Assembly: GCF_043555935.1 (NCBI RefSeq)
Contig: NZ_JBIGIB010000001.1
Span: 868,001 to 932,000 of the forward strand
Reading direction: 5' to 3'
From: Pelomonas baiyunensis
GTDB lineage: Bacteria; Pseudomonadota; Gammaproteobacteria; Burkholderiales; Burkholderiaceae_C
Length of the DNA stretch: 64,000 nt
Both the position numbers and the translations under genes were made by a program. The notes beneath the pieces are model-generated. The model did no database searches, was not told the origin of the DNA, and worked only from the letters and a program-made list of their open reading frames with translations. This document shows, one piece after another, positions 1-8,712 of the stretch. Positions within the stretch are counted from its first letter, which is position 1. Every line of letters starts with the position of its first letter.

Positions 1-1508
1 TTCAGGGCGAGGATGTTGGTCTGGAAGGCAATGCCGTCGATCAGGCCGGTGATGTCGGCGATGCGGCGGCTGGCGTCTTCGATGCTGCGCATGGTGTGCA
101 CCACCTCGCCCACCACCTGGCCGCCTTGGGTGGCCGCGGCAGCGGCCGAGGCGGCCAGGGCTTCGGTTTCGCGGGCCGAGGTGCTGCTGTGCTGCACCGC
201 GCGGGTGAGGGACTGCAGGTGGCTGGTGGTTTGCTGCAGGCGGGCGGCGGCTTGCTCGGTGCGGTCGGCCAGGTCTTGGTTGCCCGCGGCGATTTCGCCC
301 ACCGCGTGGCGAATGCGCCCGGCGTCGCCGTGGATGTGCTGCACCAGGCCCCGCAGGCGGTCCTGCATGTGGCCCAGGGCGGCCAGCACGCGGCCGAGTT
401 CGTCGCGCCGCCCGCCGGGCACCGCTTGGCTGAGGTCGCCGGCCGCAATGCGCTCGGTCACCTCCACCATCTGCGCCACCGGGCGCAGCAACTGCCGGAT
501 GGACCGCACCATCACGAACACCATCAACGCCAAGGTGGCGGGCAGCAGCACGGCCACCAGGTTGCGGTGCCAGCGCGCCGCATTGGCGCGCGCGGTGAGC
601 CCGGTTTCCAGCGCCTGCACGACACGCTGGCTGAGCTGCGCTTGCACACCGGCAGCCTCGGTGAGCCGGGTGGCCAGTTGGTCCAGCGGAAAGTTCACGT
701 CCTTGGCCGCGGCCTCCAGCGTGGCGTCCACCTGGCTGCGTTGGGCGCGGGCCTGCTCGGCCAGCGGTTGCAGTTCGGCTTGCAGGGCGGGGTCGCCGGC
801 TTGCAGGGCGAGTTGCAGGTGCGTGAGCATCTGCGCCGCATGTTCGCGGTAGCGGGTGTGCGCGGCCGACATGCTGGCCAGGTCGTCCACCGCGGCGGCG
901 CGCGCCAGGGCGGCCAGTTCCGAGAGCGCGTCTTGCACGCGCGGCGCCGCCTGCAGCCCGGCAATGATGGCGAAGTAGGACGCAGGCTCCGGGTCCAGCA
1001 ACAGGCCGCTGGCGGCGTTGAGGTCGGCCACGGCGTCGAACGCGGTTTGCGCCAGTTGGGTCTGCGCGGCCAGCAGGCGCGGCGCATCCAGCGGGCCTTG
1101 GTCCAGCGCCTGGCGCAGCGGGGCGTGGGCTTGGCGCAGCCGTTGCAGGTGCTCCAGTTGGGTGCGGGCGGCGTCGGCGGGCAGCGTGCCGGCTTGCACG
1201 GTGGGCTCCACGGCGGCCAGGGCCTCCAGCACGCGGGCGGCGGCGGCCAAGGCCTGGGGCTTTTGATCCGGCCGGGTGCTCAGCGCCTCGGCGCCCAGCA
1301 GGCGCTGCTGCTGCAAGGCGGCCAGCACGGCCTGCCACGCGCGGTTGGCGGGAAGGGCTTGGTGCTCTTGCGCCACCACATCCAACTGGGCCACGAACTG
1401 GTGCAGCAGCACGCCGCTGGGCACCAGGCCCAACAGCAGGGCCAGCACGGCCACCAGGCTGAGCCGCGTGCGCAGGCTCCAGTGCTCAGAAAACTTCAGC
1501 AAGCTCAT
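1..1508 (-). CDS. Methyl-accepting chemotaxis protein (3' end outside window)
   Basis: Membrane chemoreceptor that would signal to CheA/CheW. The frame starts with ATG at 1508 (MSLLKFSEHWSLRTRLSLV) and stays open to the window edge. Visible in order: transmembrane segment at about residues 18-36, a long helical periplasmic region to about residue 300, a second transmembrane segment, a HAMP linker (PVAQMVEVTERIAAGDLSQ) and the start of the cytoplasmic helical bundle. The last readable residues, IDGIAFQTNILAL, are the conserved signalling hairpin tip, so about one third of the protein is missing. Its start lies inside the 3' end of the upstream EAL-CBS-GGDEF gene (23-base overlap), which suggests co-transcription and coupled translation. 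The ligand cannot be read from the sequence. Confidence 0.93.
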   Translation of the reverse strand, partial: MSLLKFSEHWSLRTRLSLVAVLALLLGLVPSGVLLHQFVAQLDVVAQEHQALPANRAWQAVLAALQQQRLLGAEALSTRPDQKPQALAAAARVLEALAAVEPTVQAGTLPADAARTQLEHLQRLRQAHAPLRQALDQGPLDAPRLLAAQTQLAQTAFDAVADLNAASGLLLDPEPASYFAIIAGLQAAPRVQDALSELAALARAAAVDDLASMSAAHTRYREHAAQMLTHLQLALQAGDPALQAELQPLAEQARAQRSQVDATLEAAAKDVNFPLDQLATRLTEAAGVQAQLSQRVVQALETGLTARANAARWHRNLVAVLLPATLALMVFVMVRSIRQLLRPVAQMVEVTERIAAGDLSQAVPGGRRDELGRVLAALGHMQDRLRGLVQHIHGDAGRIRHAVGEIAAGNQDLADRTEQAAARLQQTTSHLQSLTRAVQHSSTSARETEALAASAAAAATQGGQVVGEVVHTMRSIEDASRRIADITGLIDGIAFQTNILAL

Positions 1509-3339
1509 GGGTCGACGGGGTGTTCGTGGGCAGGCGATGGGGGGTGCCGTGCAGGCGGCGGTCGATGAAGTAGCGGCTGCCGCCGGCGCGGCCCTTGGCC
1601 ACGCGCTTGGGCTCGGCCAGGGCGGCGGCCAGCGCGCGGGCGCTGTCGAAGCTGCCCGGCTGGTGCAGCAGCGCACCGGCTGAGAACGTGGGCAGCGGGT
1701 GGAAGGTGGGCTGGTTCTGGCGGTTCAGGGTTTCGTAGCCGCCGGCGGCCAGGTGTTCGGCCGAGAAGAAGCTGCGCACCGCGGCGTCAAAGCCGGCGCA
1801 CACGCGGTTCAGCCGCGCCTCCCAGTCGGCGCCGCGCAGCACCATGACGAAATCGTCCCCGCCGATGTGGCCCACGAAGTCGTGCTGCGGGTCGGCAGCC
1901 TGGGTCAGCACCCGGGCGGCCAGGCGGATGATGTCGTCGCCCACGCGGTAGCCGTACACGTCGTTGAAGGGCTTGAAGTGGTCGATGTCCCACACCGCGG
2001 CCAGGAAGGCTTCGCCGCCTTCGATCAAACGGTCCAGGTGGTTGTCGATGGGCACGTTGCCCGGCAGCAGGGTCAGCGGGTTGGCGTAGCGGGCGGCGTG
2101 CACCTGCAGGTCAGACACCGCCTTGAGCAGGTCCGAGCAGCGGCCGGAGCCGAAGTAGGCCCCGTCGCGCGTGACGATGAAGCCGTCGGTCAGCAGCCGC
2201 TCGTCCAGGCTCGCCACCGCATCGCTCATGGCCCGCAGCGGGGTGGAAACGTCGAACACCAGCGGCTGTGGGTCCATCAGCTCGACACAGCTGCGCCGGG
2301 CAAAGATGTCCATGAAATACCGCTCGGTGCTGCGCTTGAGCACCTGCAGCGACCGCAGCAGGCCCAGCGGGCGTTGGTGCTCGTCCAGCACAGGCACGGC
2401 CAGCAGTTGGTCGTCGCGGTGGAAGAGGTCGATGATGTCCTGGCAACTGGCGGCCGGCGTGGTGGTCTGCACGCGGCGGGCCAATTGCGCGGCAGTGGTG
2501 ATGGCGCCTTGCTCCAGCGGCAGGGCCAGGTCGTTTTGCAGCAGGTGCGGCTGGGCCGCCGCAGCCAGTCGGCCGCTCCACTGCGGGCCGAGTTGCGCGC
2601 GGGGCGCCGCGCTGGGCCGGGCGAACAGGTAGCCCTGGCAAATGGTGATGCCCAGGCGCCCCAGCACCTCCAGGTCGGGCTCCTGCTCCAGCCCCTCGGC
2701 CACCACCTCGCCGCCGCTGGTGGCGGCCATCTCCACGATGGAGCGCACGAACTGCTGCTTGAGCGGGTCTTGCGCAACGCCGTCGATGAAGTGCCGGTCG
2801 ATCTTGACGAAGTCCGGCCGCATCTCCATCCAGCGTCGCAGCGAGGCGAAGCCTTCGCCCAGGTCGTCCAGCGCGATGCGAAAGCCTTGGGCGCGCAGGG
2901 CCTGCAGGCTGTCGCCCAGCTGCACCAGGTCGTCGATGGGGCGGGTCTCGGTCAGCTCCACCACGATGCGGCTGGTGGCCAGGCCCAGGGCGCGCACTTC
3001 GGCGGCGAGGTGGTCCACGCGGCCGTGCGCGGCCAGTAGGGTGTCGGCCGTGACGTTCACGAACAGTTGGCCCGGCAAGCCCAGCGCCTTGAAGCGCTCC
3101 ACCGCGCGGCGGATGATGAGTTGCTCCAGCTCGATCAGCCGGCCGCAGCGCGCGGCGGTGTCGAACAGCACCAGCGGCGAGTGCAGGGGGCCGTCGGCCG
3201 GCGCGCGAGTCAGGGCCTCGAAGGCGAAGATTTCTGCCCGGTCGATGGCGACCAGCGGCTGGAAGTGGATGTCAAAGCCGCGCTGGGCGATGAGGCGGTC
3301 CAGCGCGGCAGCGAGCGGGTCGGGGGCGGCGTCGCGCAT
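1486..3339 (-). CDS. EAL-CBS-GGDEF cyclic-di-GMP signalling protein
   Basis: A 617-residue soluble protein with an unusual order: EAL phosphodiesterase first (about 15-250), a CBS-pair region (about 270-400) and a C-terminal GGDEF domain (about 430-590). The EAL part keeps the expected catalytic residues: EALTR, the Asn in FVNVTADT, the Glu in VVELTE, DDLGEGF, KIDRHF, the Glu in VAEGLE and the Gln in CQGYLF. It should therefore be able to hydrolyse c-di-GMP. The cyclase signature is GGDDF (HIGGDDFVMVL) rather than GGDEF or GGEEF, so cyclase activity is uncertain and a regulatory GTP-binding role is possible. The CBS pair could sense an adenine nucleotide. There are no membrane segments. It overlaps the downstream chemoreceptor gene, which links c-di-GMP turnover to taxis. 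Confidence 0.92.
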   Translation of the reverse strand: MRDAAPDPLAAALDRLIAQRGFDIHFQPLVAIDRAEIFAFEALTRAPADGPLHSPLVLFDTAARCGRLIELEQLIIRRAVERFKALGLPGQLFVNVTADTLLAAHGRVDHLAAEVRALGLATSRIVVELTETRPIDDLVQLGDSLQALRAQGFRIALDDLGEGFASLRRWMEMRPDFVKIDRHFIDGVAQDPLKQQFVRSIVEMAATSGGEVVAEGLEQEPDLEVLGRLGITICQGYLFARPSAAPRAQLGPQWSGRLAAAAQPHLLQNDLALPLEQGAITTAAQLARRVQTTTPAASCQDIIDLFHRDDQLLAVPVLDEHQRPLGLLRSLQVLKRSTERYFMDIFARRSCVELMDPQPLVFDVSTPLRAMSDAVASLDERLLTDGFIVTRDGAYFGSGRCSDLLKAVSDLQVHAARYANPLTLLPGNVPIDNHLDRLIEGGEAFLAAVWDIDHFKPFNDVYGYRVGDDIIRLAARVLTQAADPQHDFVGHIGGDDFVMVLRGADWEARLNRVCAGFDAAVRSFFSAEHLAAGGYETLNRQNQPTFHPLPTFSAGALLHQPGSFDSARALAAALAEPKRVAKGRAGGSRYFIDRRLHGTPHRLPTNTPSTHELAEVF

Positions 3340-3431
3340 GGGCAGGGCTCCGGGTCCACGGCAGGCTCAAGACAGCAGGCCCGCCAACGAGCCGCATTCT
3401 TGAAACCGGATGTGACAGACCGGTGACCCCG

Positions 3432-3452
3432 GGCCGCCCGTGCAGGGCGGCC
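3432..3452 (-). terminator. GC-rich hairpin downstream of recJ
   Basis: GGCCGCCC and GGGCGGCC form an 8-base-pair stem around the loop GTGCA, ten bases after the recJ stop codon. There is no U-tract on the exit side, so this is only a possible terminator or 3'-end stabiliser. Confidence 0.35.
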
Positions 3453-3462
3453 GCCAAAAGCG

Positions 3463-5187
3463 TCACACCTCAGCCGCCTCGACGATGTATTGCACCCGCT
3501 GCTGGCCTTGCCATTCGTCCAGGCTCAGCCGGTAGGCCAGCGTCACGCGCTCGGGCAGGGTGTCCACATGGTTGAACCAGATGCCGTCGATCAGCCGCCC
3601 GGCCTGGCGCAGCCGCAGCTTGAGGTGCTTTTCACCCACCAGGCGCTGCGAGACCAGCTCGAAGCGGTCGCAGAACACTGGCGCCTCGAAGCCCTGGCCC
3701 CACACCTGGGCGTCCAGCAGCTGCGCGGTTTGGGCTGTGGCGGCCTCGGGCGGCAGCGCGCCGTCGTGCCGCAACGTGCGGGTCAGGTCTTGCTCTTGCA
3801 GCCATTCATCGGCCACGCGGGCCAGCGCCAGCGCAAAGCGGTTCACGTCGTCCACCGCCAGCGTGGCGCCTGCCGCCATGGCGTGGCCGCCGAACTTGGC
3901 CAGCAGGTCGGGCTCGCGCTTGGTGATGAGGTCCAGCGCGTCGCGCAGGTGAAAGCCCGGAATGGAGCGGCCCGAGCCCTTGAGGTGGCCGTCCGCCCCG
4001 CGGGCGAACACGAAGGTGGGGCGGTGCACCCGGTCTTTGATGCGCGAGGCCACGATGCCCACCACGCCTTCGTGGAAGTCGGCGTCGAACAGCGCCACGG
4101 CGGAGGGCAGGGCGCCTTGCAGCGCGTCCACCAGCGCCTCCAGCCGGGCCTCGGCCATGTCGCGCATGCCGCTTTCAATTTCGCGCCGTTCGCGGTTGAT
4201 GGTGTCCAGCTGGCTGGCCAGCGCCCAGGCGCGCTCGGCGTCGTCGGTGGTGAGGGTTTCGATGCCCAGCGTCATGTCGGCCAGGCGGCCGGCGGCGTTG
4301 ATGCGCGGGCCCAGCGCGAAGCCCAGGTCAAAGCCTTGCGCCTTGCTGGCGTCGCGCTTGGCGGCGCTGAACAAGGCCATCACCCCGGGCTGGGCGCGGC
4401 CCGCCCGCATGCGCTTGAGGCCTTGGGCCACCAGGCGGCGGTTGTTCGCGTCCAGCTTCACCACGTCGGCCACGGTGCCCAGGGCCACGAGGTCCAGCAG
4501 GCCATCCAGCCGCGGCACCTCTTGGTAGGCGCCGCGCTGGCGCAGCTCGGCGCGCAGGGCCAGGAGCACATAAAACGCCACGCCCACGCCAGCGAGGGAC
4601 TTGCTGGGGAAGGGGCAGCCCGGCTGGTTGGGGTTCACGATGGCGGCGGCGTCGGGCAGCACGATGGCGCCGTCCACCACGGCGGGCAGGTGGTGGTCGG
4701 TCACCAGCACCTTCAGACCGCGCTCGCGCGCATGGGCCACGCCGGCGAGGCTGGCAATGCCGTTGTCCACGGTGACGAGCAGGTCGGGCTGTTGCTCCAG
4801 TGCCAGATCGACGATGGTGGGCGTGAGGCCGTAGCCGTGCACTGCGCGGTCGGGCACCACGTAGCCCACCTGGACCGGCTGGGCGCCCAGCAGGCGCAGG
4901 CCGCGCAGCATCACCGCGCAGGCGGTGGCGCCGTCGCAGTCGTAGTCCGCCACGATGACGATGCGGCCGTTGCGCTGCACCGTGTCGGCCAGCAGCGCCG
5001 CCGCTTCGGGCAGGCCCTTCAGCCCCTGCGGGCCGGTGGGGGGCAGCAGTTGCGCGAGGCTCTCGTCCAGCTCGGCGGGTTCTCGCACGCCGCGGGCGGC
5101 CAGCAGGCGGGCCAGCAGGGGCGGCACGCCGGCTTGCTCCAGTGCCCACGCGGTGCGGGGCGGCACTTCACGTTCAACCAGCTTCAC
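3463..5187 (-). CDS. recJ: Single-stranded-DNA-specific exonuclease RecJ
   Basis: 5'-to-3' single-strand DNA exonuclease of the DHH phosphoesterase family, acting in RecF-pathway recombination and mismatch repair. The chosen product has 574 residues, the usual length. DHH motifs are visible: VADYDCDG (about residues 79-86), TVDNG (about 139-143), TDHH (163-166), the RecJ-typical PRINAAGRL and the DHHA1 motif GGHAMAAG. A longer open frame runs upstream, but homology begins at MKLVEREVPP. The start is therefore GTG at 5187, inside the stop of the upstream gene (CTGTGA), giving a 4-base overlap and likely translational coupling. Placement next to an rpfE homologue matches the xanthomonad rpf region, where recJ and rpfE are also neighbours. 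Confidence 0.95.
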   Translation of the reverse strand: MKLVEREVPPRTAWALEQAGVPPLLARLLAARGVREPAELDESLAQLLPPTGPQGLKGLPEAAALLADTVQRNGRIVIVADYDCDGATACAVMLRGLRLLGAQPVQVGYVVPDRAVHGYGLTPTIVDLALEQQPDLLVTVDNGIASLAGVAHARERGLKVLVTDHHLPAVVDGAIVLPDAAAIVNPNQPGCPFPSKSLAGVGVAFYVLLALRAELRQRGAYQEVPRLDGLLDLVALGTVADVVKLDANNRRLVAQGLKRMRAGRAQPGVMALFSAAKRDASKAQGFDLGFALGPRINAAGRLADMTLGIETLTTDDAERAWALASQLDTINRERREIESGMRDMAEARLEALVDALQGALPSAVALFDADFHEGVVGIVASRIKDRVHRPTFVFARGADGHLKGSGRSIPGFHLRDALDLITKREPDLLAKFGGHAMAAGATLAVDDVNRFALALARVADEWLQEQDLTRTLRHDGALPPEAATAQTAQLLDAQVWGQGFEAPVFCDRFELVSQRLVGEKHLKLRLRQAGRLIDGIWFNHVDTLPERVTLAYRLSLDEWQGQQRVQYIVEAAEV

Positions 5188-6068
5188 AGGGCCTCCAGCA
5201 CGGCGGCGGGTTCCGGGGCCTGCCAACGGCGTTGCAGGCGGGTCCACCACGGCAAGGGCTGCGCGGTGAAGCGCTGGGCGCTGCGTTCGCCACACAGCGT
5301 CAGGCTGGTCAGGGGCTGGGCCAGCGGGCCGGCGTCCAGCTGCCGCCAGGCCTCGGCCCAGGCGGCCAGGTCGCCATTGAGCATCGGCGCGGTCAGGCGG
5401 GCGTCCACCACCAGGTCGGGCATGAGGCGGCCGGCGCGGCCGATGTCGCCCATCCACACCGAGTTGATGGCGTGCTCGCCGCGGGCTTCCCGGGCGGCGT
5501 TCAGTGGGTGGCCGTGCATCAGCATCTGGGCTTCGTTCTGCCAGCGGCGCAGCACGCGGCTTTGCGGCAGCCAGGGTTCGATGGGCCGGCCTGCGGCGCG
5601 CTCGATGCTGGCGGCGGCGCTGAATTCCGGCGCGTCCAGCGCGCCGGGGTGGCCCAGGGCCCAATGGCCGTCTTTCAAGGCGCGCCACTGCCAGCCCTCG
5701 GCCACGGGCCACAGTTCTTCCAGCACCGCTTGCCACTGGGCGGCTTCGTCGGCCGTGAGGGGCAGGGCGGCGGGCGGCAGCACGTCCACCCCGTCGGTGC
5801 CCACGGCCAGGTGCACCGGCGTGAGCCGTGCCCAGGCGCAGGCGGCACCTTCGTTCACCGCCCAGGCGGCGGCGCTGGGGGCGGCCTGGCCGCGCAGGGC
5901 GGCTTGGGCGAGGTGGTGCGGCGGGTGGGGTGAGAAGGCGTCGCCGCCCCAGGTTTCGGCAGGCGTCAGCCGGGCCAGGTGCGCGCGCAGGTGCGGCAGC
6001 TGCAGGGTGCCGAAGGCATGCCGTGCGGCGTCGTCCAGCGCACTGGCATGGGGGATCATCAGGTGCAT
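5184..6068 (-). CDS. rpfE: RpfE-family protein (cofactor-independent phosphoglycerate mutase-like)
   Basis: A 294-residue soluble protein resembling the RpfE family found beside recJ in Xanthomonas and many Burkholderiales. The most characteristic stretch is RRWQNEAQMLMHGHPLN followed by ARGEHAINSVWMGD, which matches the conserved C-terminal half of that family. Family members are annotated as related to cofactor-independent phosphoglycerate mutases, but I know of no established enzymatic function and I do not see a complete metal-binding set. The gene overlaps recJ by 4 bases. Its ATG at 6068 has no Shine-Dalgarno sequence but follows a GATAAT hexamer by 8 bases, so the mRNA may be leaderless. 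Function inferred from context: unknown, with possible co-regulation with DNA repair. Confidence 0.75.
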   Translation of the reverse strand: MHLMIPHASALDDAARHAFGTLQLPHLRAHLARLTPAETWGGDAFSPHPPHHLAQAALRGQAAPSAAAWAVNEGAACAWARLTPVHLAVGTDGVDVLPPAALPLTADEAAQWQAVLEELWPVAEGWQWRALKDGHWALGHPGALDAPEFSAAASIERAAGRPIEPWLPQSRVLRRWQNEAQMLMHGHPLNAAREARGEHAINSVWMGDIGRAGRLMPDLVVDARLTAPMLNGDLAAWAEAWRQLDAGPLAQPLTSLTLCGERSAQRFTAQPLPWWTRLQRRWQAPEPAAVLEAL

Positions 6069-6076
6069 GGGCGGGG

Positions 6077-6082
6077 ATTATC
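6077..6082 (-). promoter_or_regulatory. Candidate -10 element of the rpfE-recJ operon
   Basis: GATAAT on the minus strand ends 8 bases before the rpfE ATG. This would place the transcription start at or next to the start codon. No clear -35 hexamer is visible. Confidence 0.4.
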
Positions 6083-6116
6083 CAAACCCGAAGGCTGAGC
6101 GGCCCCGCACATACGG

Positions 6117-6139
6117 TTGTCATAAAGCGTTCATACACT
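6117..6139 (+). promoter_or_regulatory. Candidate Pho box and -10 element before ppk
   Basis: TTGTCAT-AAAG-CGTTCAT (6117-6134) matches the PhoB consensus of two CTGTCAT repeats 4 bases apart at 11 of 14 positions, and it shares TGTCATAAAG with the E. coli phoA box. A -10-like TACACT (6134-6139) ends 7 bases before the ppk ATG. The box touches this hexamer instead of lying about 10 bases upstream as in activated Pho promoters, so activation, repression or coincidence are all possible. Confidence 0.4.
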
Positions 6140-6146
6140 TTTCACC

Positions 6147-8198
6147 ATGACCGACCCGACCCCGTTGAAGCTGCTCAACCGCGAACAAGCCATCCTCGAA
6201 TTCAACCGCCGCGTGCTGGCCCAGGCGCAGCGGGAGGACGTGCCTTTGCTGGAGCGTCTGCGCTACGTGTGCATCGTGTCGAGCAACCTGGACGAGTTCT
6301 TTGAGGTGCGGTTTGCCGACATGCTGGACGCCGCGCGCGACCCGCTGAGCACCGTCACCGGCCTGGACGTGGAGCGCGTGGGACGCGCGGCCCACACGCT
6401 GATTGACGAGCAATACCACGTGTTCAACGAGCAGCTGATGCCGCTGCTGCAAGCCGAACGCATCGTCATCCTGAACCACGCCGATCGCGACGACGCGCAG
6501 CGCCAGTGGGTGCAGAAGTTCTTCGAGCGCGAGGTCAAGCCGCTGCTGGTGCCGGTGGGGCTGGACCCGGCGCACCCGTTCCCGCAGGTGGCCAACAAGT
6601 CGCTGCATTTCATTGCGCGGCTGTCGGGCAAAGACGCCTTTGGCCGCGACAACCGCATCGCCATCGTCAAGGTGCCGCGGGTGCTGCCGCGGGTCATCAA
6701 GCTGCCGGCCAGCCTGACGGACGGCCGGCAGGCCTATGTGCTGCTGACCAGCGTGATCCGCGCACACCTGGAGGAGCTGTTTCCCGGCCGCAAGGTGGAG
6801 GCGTTTTCGCAGTTCCGCGTCACGCGCGACTCGGACCTGGAGGTGGACGAGGAAGAAGTGGCCAACCTGCGCCACGCGCTGCGCTCGGGGCTGACCACGC
6901 GTCATTTCGGCCGCGCGGTGCGGCTGGAGGTGGTGAACACCTGCCCGGCCGAGTTGTCCGAGTTTCTGCTGGAGCAGTTCGCCTTGCCGCCGGCGGCGCT
7001 GTACCGCGTGAACGGGCCGGTGAACCTGGTTCGCCTGAACGAGCTGATCGACCAGACCGACGCGCCGGGCCTGCGCTTTCGCCCCTACGAGCCGGCCTGG
7101 CCCGCCCGCCGGCTGCCGCGCCACAAGAGCATCTTCGAGCGCTTGAAGAAGGGTGACGTGCTGCTGCACCACCCGTTCGAGAGCTTTGAGCCGGTGGTGC
7201 AGATGCTGCGTGAGGCGGTGGCCGACCCGGACGTGCTGGCCATCAAGCAAACCATCTACCGCACCGGGGCCAAGAGCGAGTTGATGGACTTGCTCATCGA
7301 AGCTGCACGCCGGGGCAAGGAAGTGATGGCCGTGGTGGAGCTGAAGGCCCGCTTCGACGAGGAGGCCAACATCAACTGGGCCGAGCGGCTGGAGGCCGTG
7401 GGCGCGCAGGTGGTGTACGGCATCGTGGGCTACAAGACGCACGCCAAGCTGCTGATGATCACGCGGCGCGAGAACGGCAAGCTGCGTCGCTACGCGCACA
7501 TTTCCACCGGCAACTACAACCCCAAAACGGCACGCCTCTACACCGACCTGGGCCTGCTGACGGGGGACGCCGACCTCACCGCCGACGCGGATTCGGTGTT
7601 CCGGCAACTCGCGTCGCTGGGCAAGTTCAAGGCGCCGCGCCGCATGTTGCTGGCGCCCTTCAACATGCATGCACGCATGCTGGAGGTGCTGGGGCAGGTG
7701 GAGAAGGCCGCACTGGCGGGCTATGCGCAAGCGCGGGTGGTGCTCAAGATCAACGCGCTGACCGATGCCGAGCTGATCCACGCGCTGCTGCGCACTGCCC
7801 GGGCTGGCGCCAAGGTGGACCTGATCGTGCGTGGCGCCTGCATGCTGCCGCCGGGCCTGCCGGGCGTGAGCGACAACATCGTGGTGCGCTCGGTGGTGGG
7901 CCGCTTCCTGGAGCACACCCGGGTGCTGTACTTCCGCTGGGACGACACCGATGCCGGCGAGGCGCTGTACCTGTCGAGTGCCGACTGGATGAGCCGCAAC
8001 ATGTTCCGCCGCATCGAGGTGGCCTGGCCGGTGCTGGACGCGCGCCTGCGCCAGCGCGTCATCGACGAAGCGCTGGTGCCCTACCTGAACGACACCATGG
8101 ACGCCTGGCAGCTCGGGCCGGACGGGCACTCGGTGCGCATCGGCGGCCCAGGGGGCGTGAGCGCGCAGCAGGCGCTGATGCATCGCTACGGCGACTGA
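6147..8198 (+). CDS. ppk: Polyphosphate kinase 1
   Basis: Reversibly transfers the gamma-phosphate of ATP to inorganic polyphosphate. The 683-residue length is normal for PPK1. The N-terminal signature LLNREQAILEFNRRVL begins at residue 9, so the start cannot lie much further downstream. The two family histidines are present: His432 in YKTHAKLLMI (autophosphorylated residue) and His590 in RFLEHTRVLYF, equivalent to E. coli His435 and His592. Membrane association is typical of the family. sixA follows after 10 bases and ppx faces the pair, so synthesis and degradation of polyphosphate are encoded together. No Shine-Dalgarno sequence precedes the ATG; a leaderless transcript and PhoB control are suggested by the upstream sequence. 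Confidence 0.97.
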   Translation: MTDPTPLKLLNREQAILEFNRRVLAQAQREDVPLLERLRYVCIVSSNLDEFFEVRFADMLDAARDPLSTVTGLDVERVGRAAHTLIDEQYHVFNEQLMPLLQAERIVILNHADRDDAQRQWVQKFFEREVKPLLVPVGLDPAHPFPQVANKSLHFIARLSGKDAFGRDNRIAIVKVPRVLPRVIKLPASLTDGRQAYVLLTSVIRAHLEELFPGRKVEAFSQFRVTRDSDLEVDEEEVANLRHALRSGLTTRHFGRAVRLEVVNTCPAELSEFLLEQFALPPAALYRVNGPVNLVRLNELIDQTDAPGLRFRPYEPAWPARRLPRHKSIFERLKKGDVLLHHPFESFEPVVQMLREAVADPDVLAIKQTIYRTGAKSELMDLLIEAARRGKEVMAVVELKARFDEEANINWAERLEAVGAQVVYGIVGYKTHAKLLMITRRENGKLRRYAHISTGNYNPKTARLYTDLGLLTGDADLTADADSVFRQLASLGKFKAPRRMLLAPFNMHARMLEVLGQVEKAALAGYAQARVVLKINALTDAELIHALLRTARAGAKVDLIVRGACMLPPGLPGVSDNIVVRSVVGRFLEHTRVLYFRWDDTDAGEALYLSSADWMSRNMFRRIEVAWPVLDARLRQRVIDEALVPYLNDTMDAWQLGPDGHSVRIGGPGGVSAQQALMHRYGD

Positions 8199-8208
8199 GG
8201 AGCGGCCG

Positions 8209-8670
8209 ATGGACCTGATCTTGTGGCGCCACGCCGAGGCGGAAGTGCTGTCGGAAGGGCAAGACGATCTGCAGCGCGCCCTCACGCCCAAGGGCGAGCG
8301 TCAGGCCCGGCGCATGGCGGCCTGGCTCAACCACCGGCTGGCCGCCTCCACCCGGGTGCTGGTGAGCCCGGCGAGGCGCTGCCGGCAGACCGTGGAGGCG
8401 CTGGGCCGCGAGGTGCGGGTGCTGCCCGCGTTGGCGCCGGATGCCCCGATTCAGGCGTTGATTGAGGCGGCCCGCTGGCCGCGCTCGAGCGAGCCGGTGC
8501 TGATTTGTGGCCACCAGCCCACCTTGGGCCGGCTGGCCGCGCATCTGCTGGCAGGGGTGGAGCAAGACTGGGCCGTGAAGAAGGGCGCCGTGTGGTGGCT
8601 GCGCTGGCGCCAGCGCGACGGTGAAGCCGAGGTCACCCTGCACGCGGTGCAGGGGCCGGACGCGTTGTAA
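8209..8670 (+). CDS. sixA: Phosphohistidine phosphatase SixA
   Basis: A 153-residue histidine-phosphatase-superfamily protein. The catalytic RHG-type motif is LWRHAEA (Arg7, His8) and the second conserved histidine lies in ICGHQPTLGRLAAH. SixA proteins remove phosphate from histidine residues, classically on ArcB or on the nitrogen phosphotransferase system. It starts 10 bases after the ppk stop and is almost certainly co-transcribed. Its place between ppk and ppx recurs in Burkholderiales and suggests a role in phosphate signalling or polyphosphate control, but that link is inference. The adjoining UDP- or sugar-mutase-like relatives of the superfamily are longer, so SixA is the best assignment. 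Confidence 0.88.
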   Translation: MDLILWRHAEAEVLSEGQDDLQRALTPKGERQARRMAAWLNHRLAASTRVLVSPARRCRQTVEALGREVRVLPALAPDAPIQALIEAARWPRSSEPVLICGHQPTLGRLAAHLLAGVEQDWAVKKGAVWWLRWRQRDGEAEVTLHAVQGPDAL

Positions 8671-8676
8671 ACCGGC

Positions 8677-8691
8677 CCGGCGCTTCGCCGG
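8677..8691. terminator. Small hairpin between convergent sixA and ppx
   Basis: CCGGCG-CTT-CGCCGG forms a 6-base-pair stem in the 42-base gap between the sixA and ppx stop codons. It has no U-tract on either side, so a terminator role is only possible. Confidence 0.25.
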
Positions 8692-8712
8692 CTGCGCTGC
8701 TTTGGACCGGGC

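Noticed and set aside
3490..8291. Very long open frames antisense to recJ/rpfE (3490-6150, plus) and antisense to ppk (6120-8291, minus)
   Set aside because: They mirror the strongly GC-biased third codon positions of real genes, have low-complexity Arg, Ala, Gly, His and Gln composition and show no recognisable domains. The same holds for similar long frames opposite dxs, polA, xdhAB and the kinase genes.
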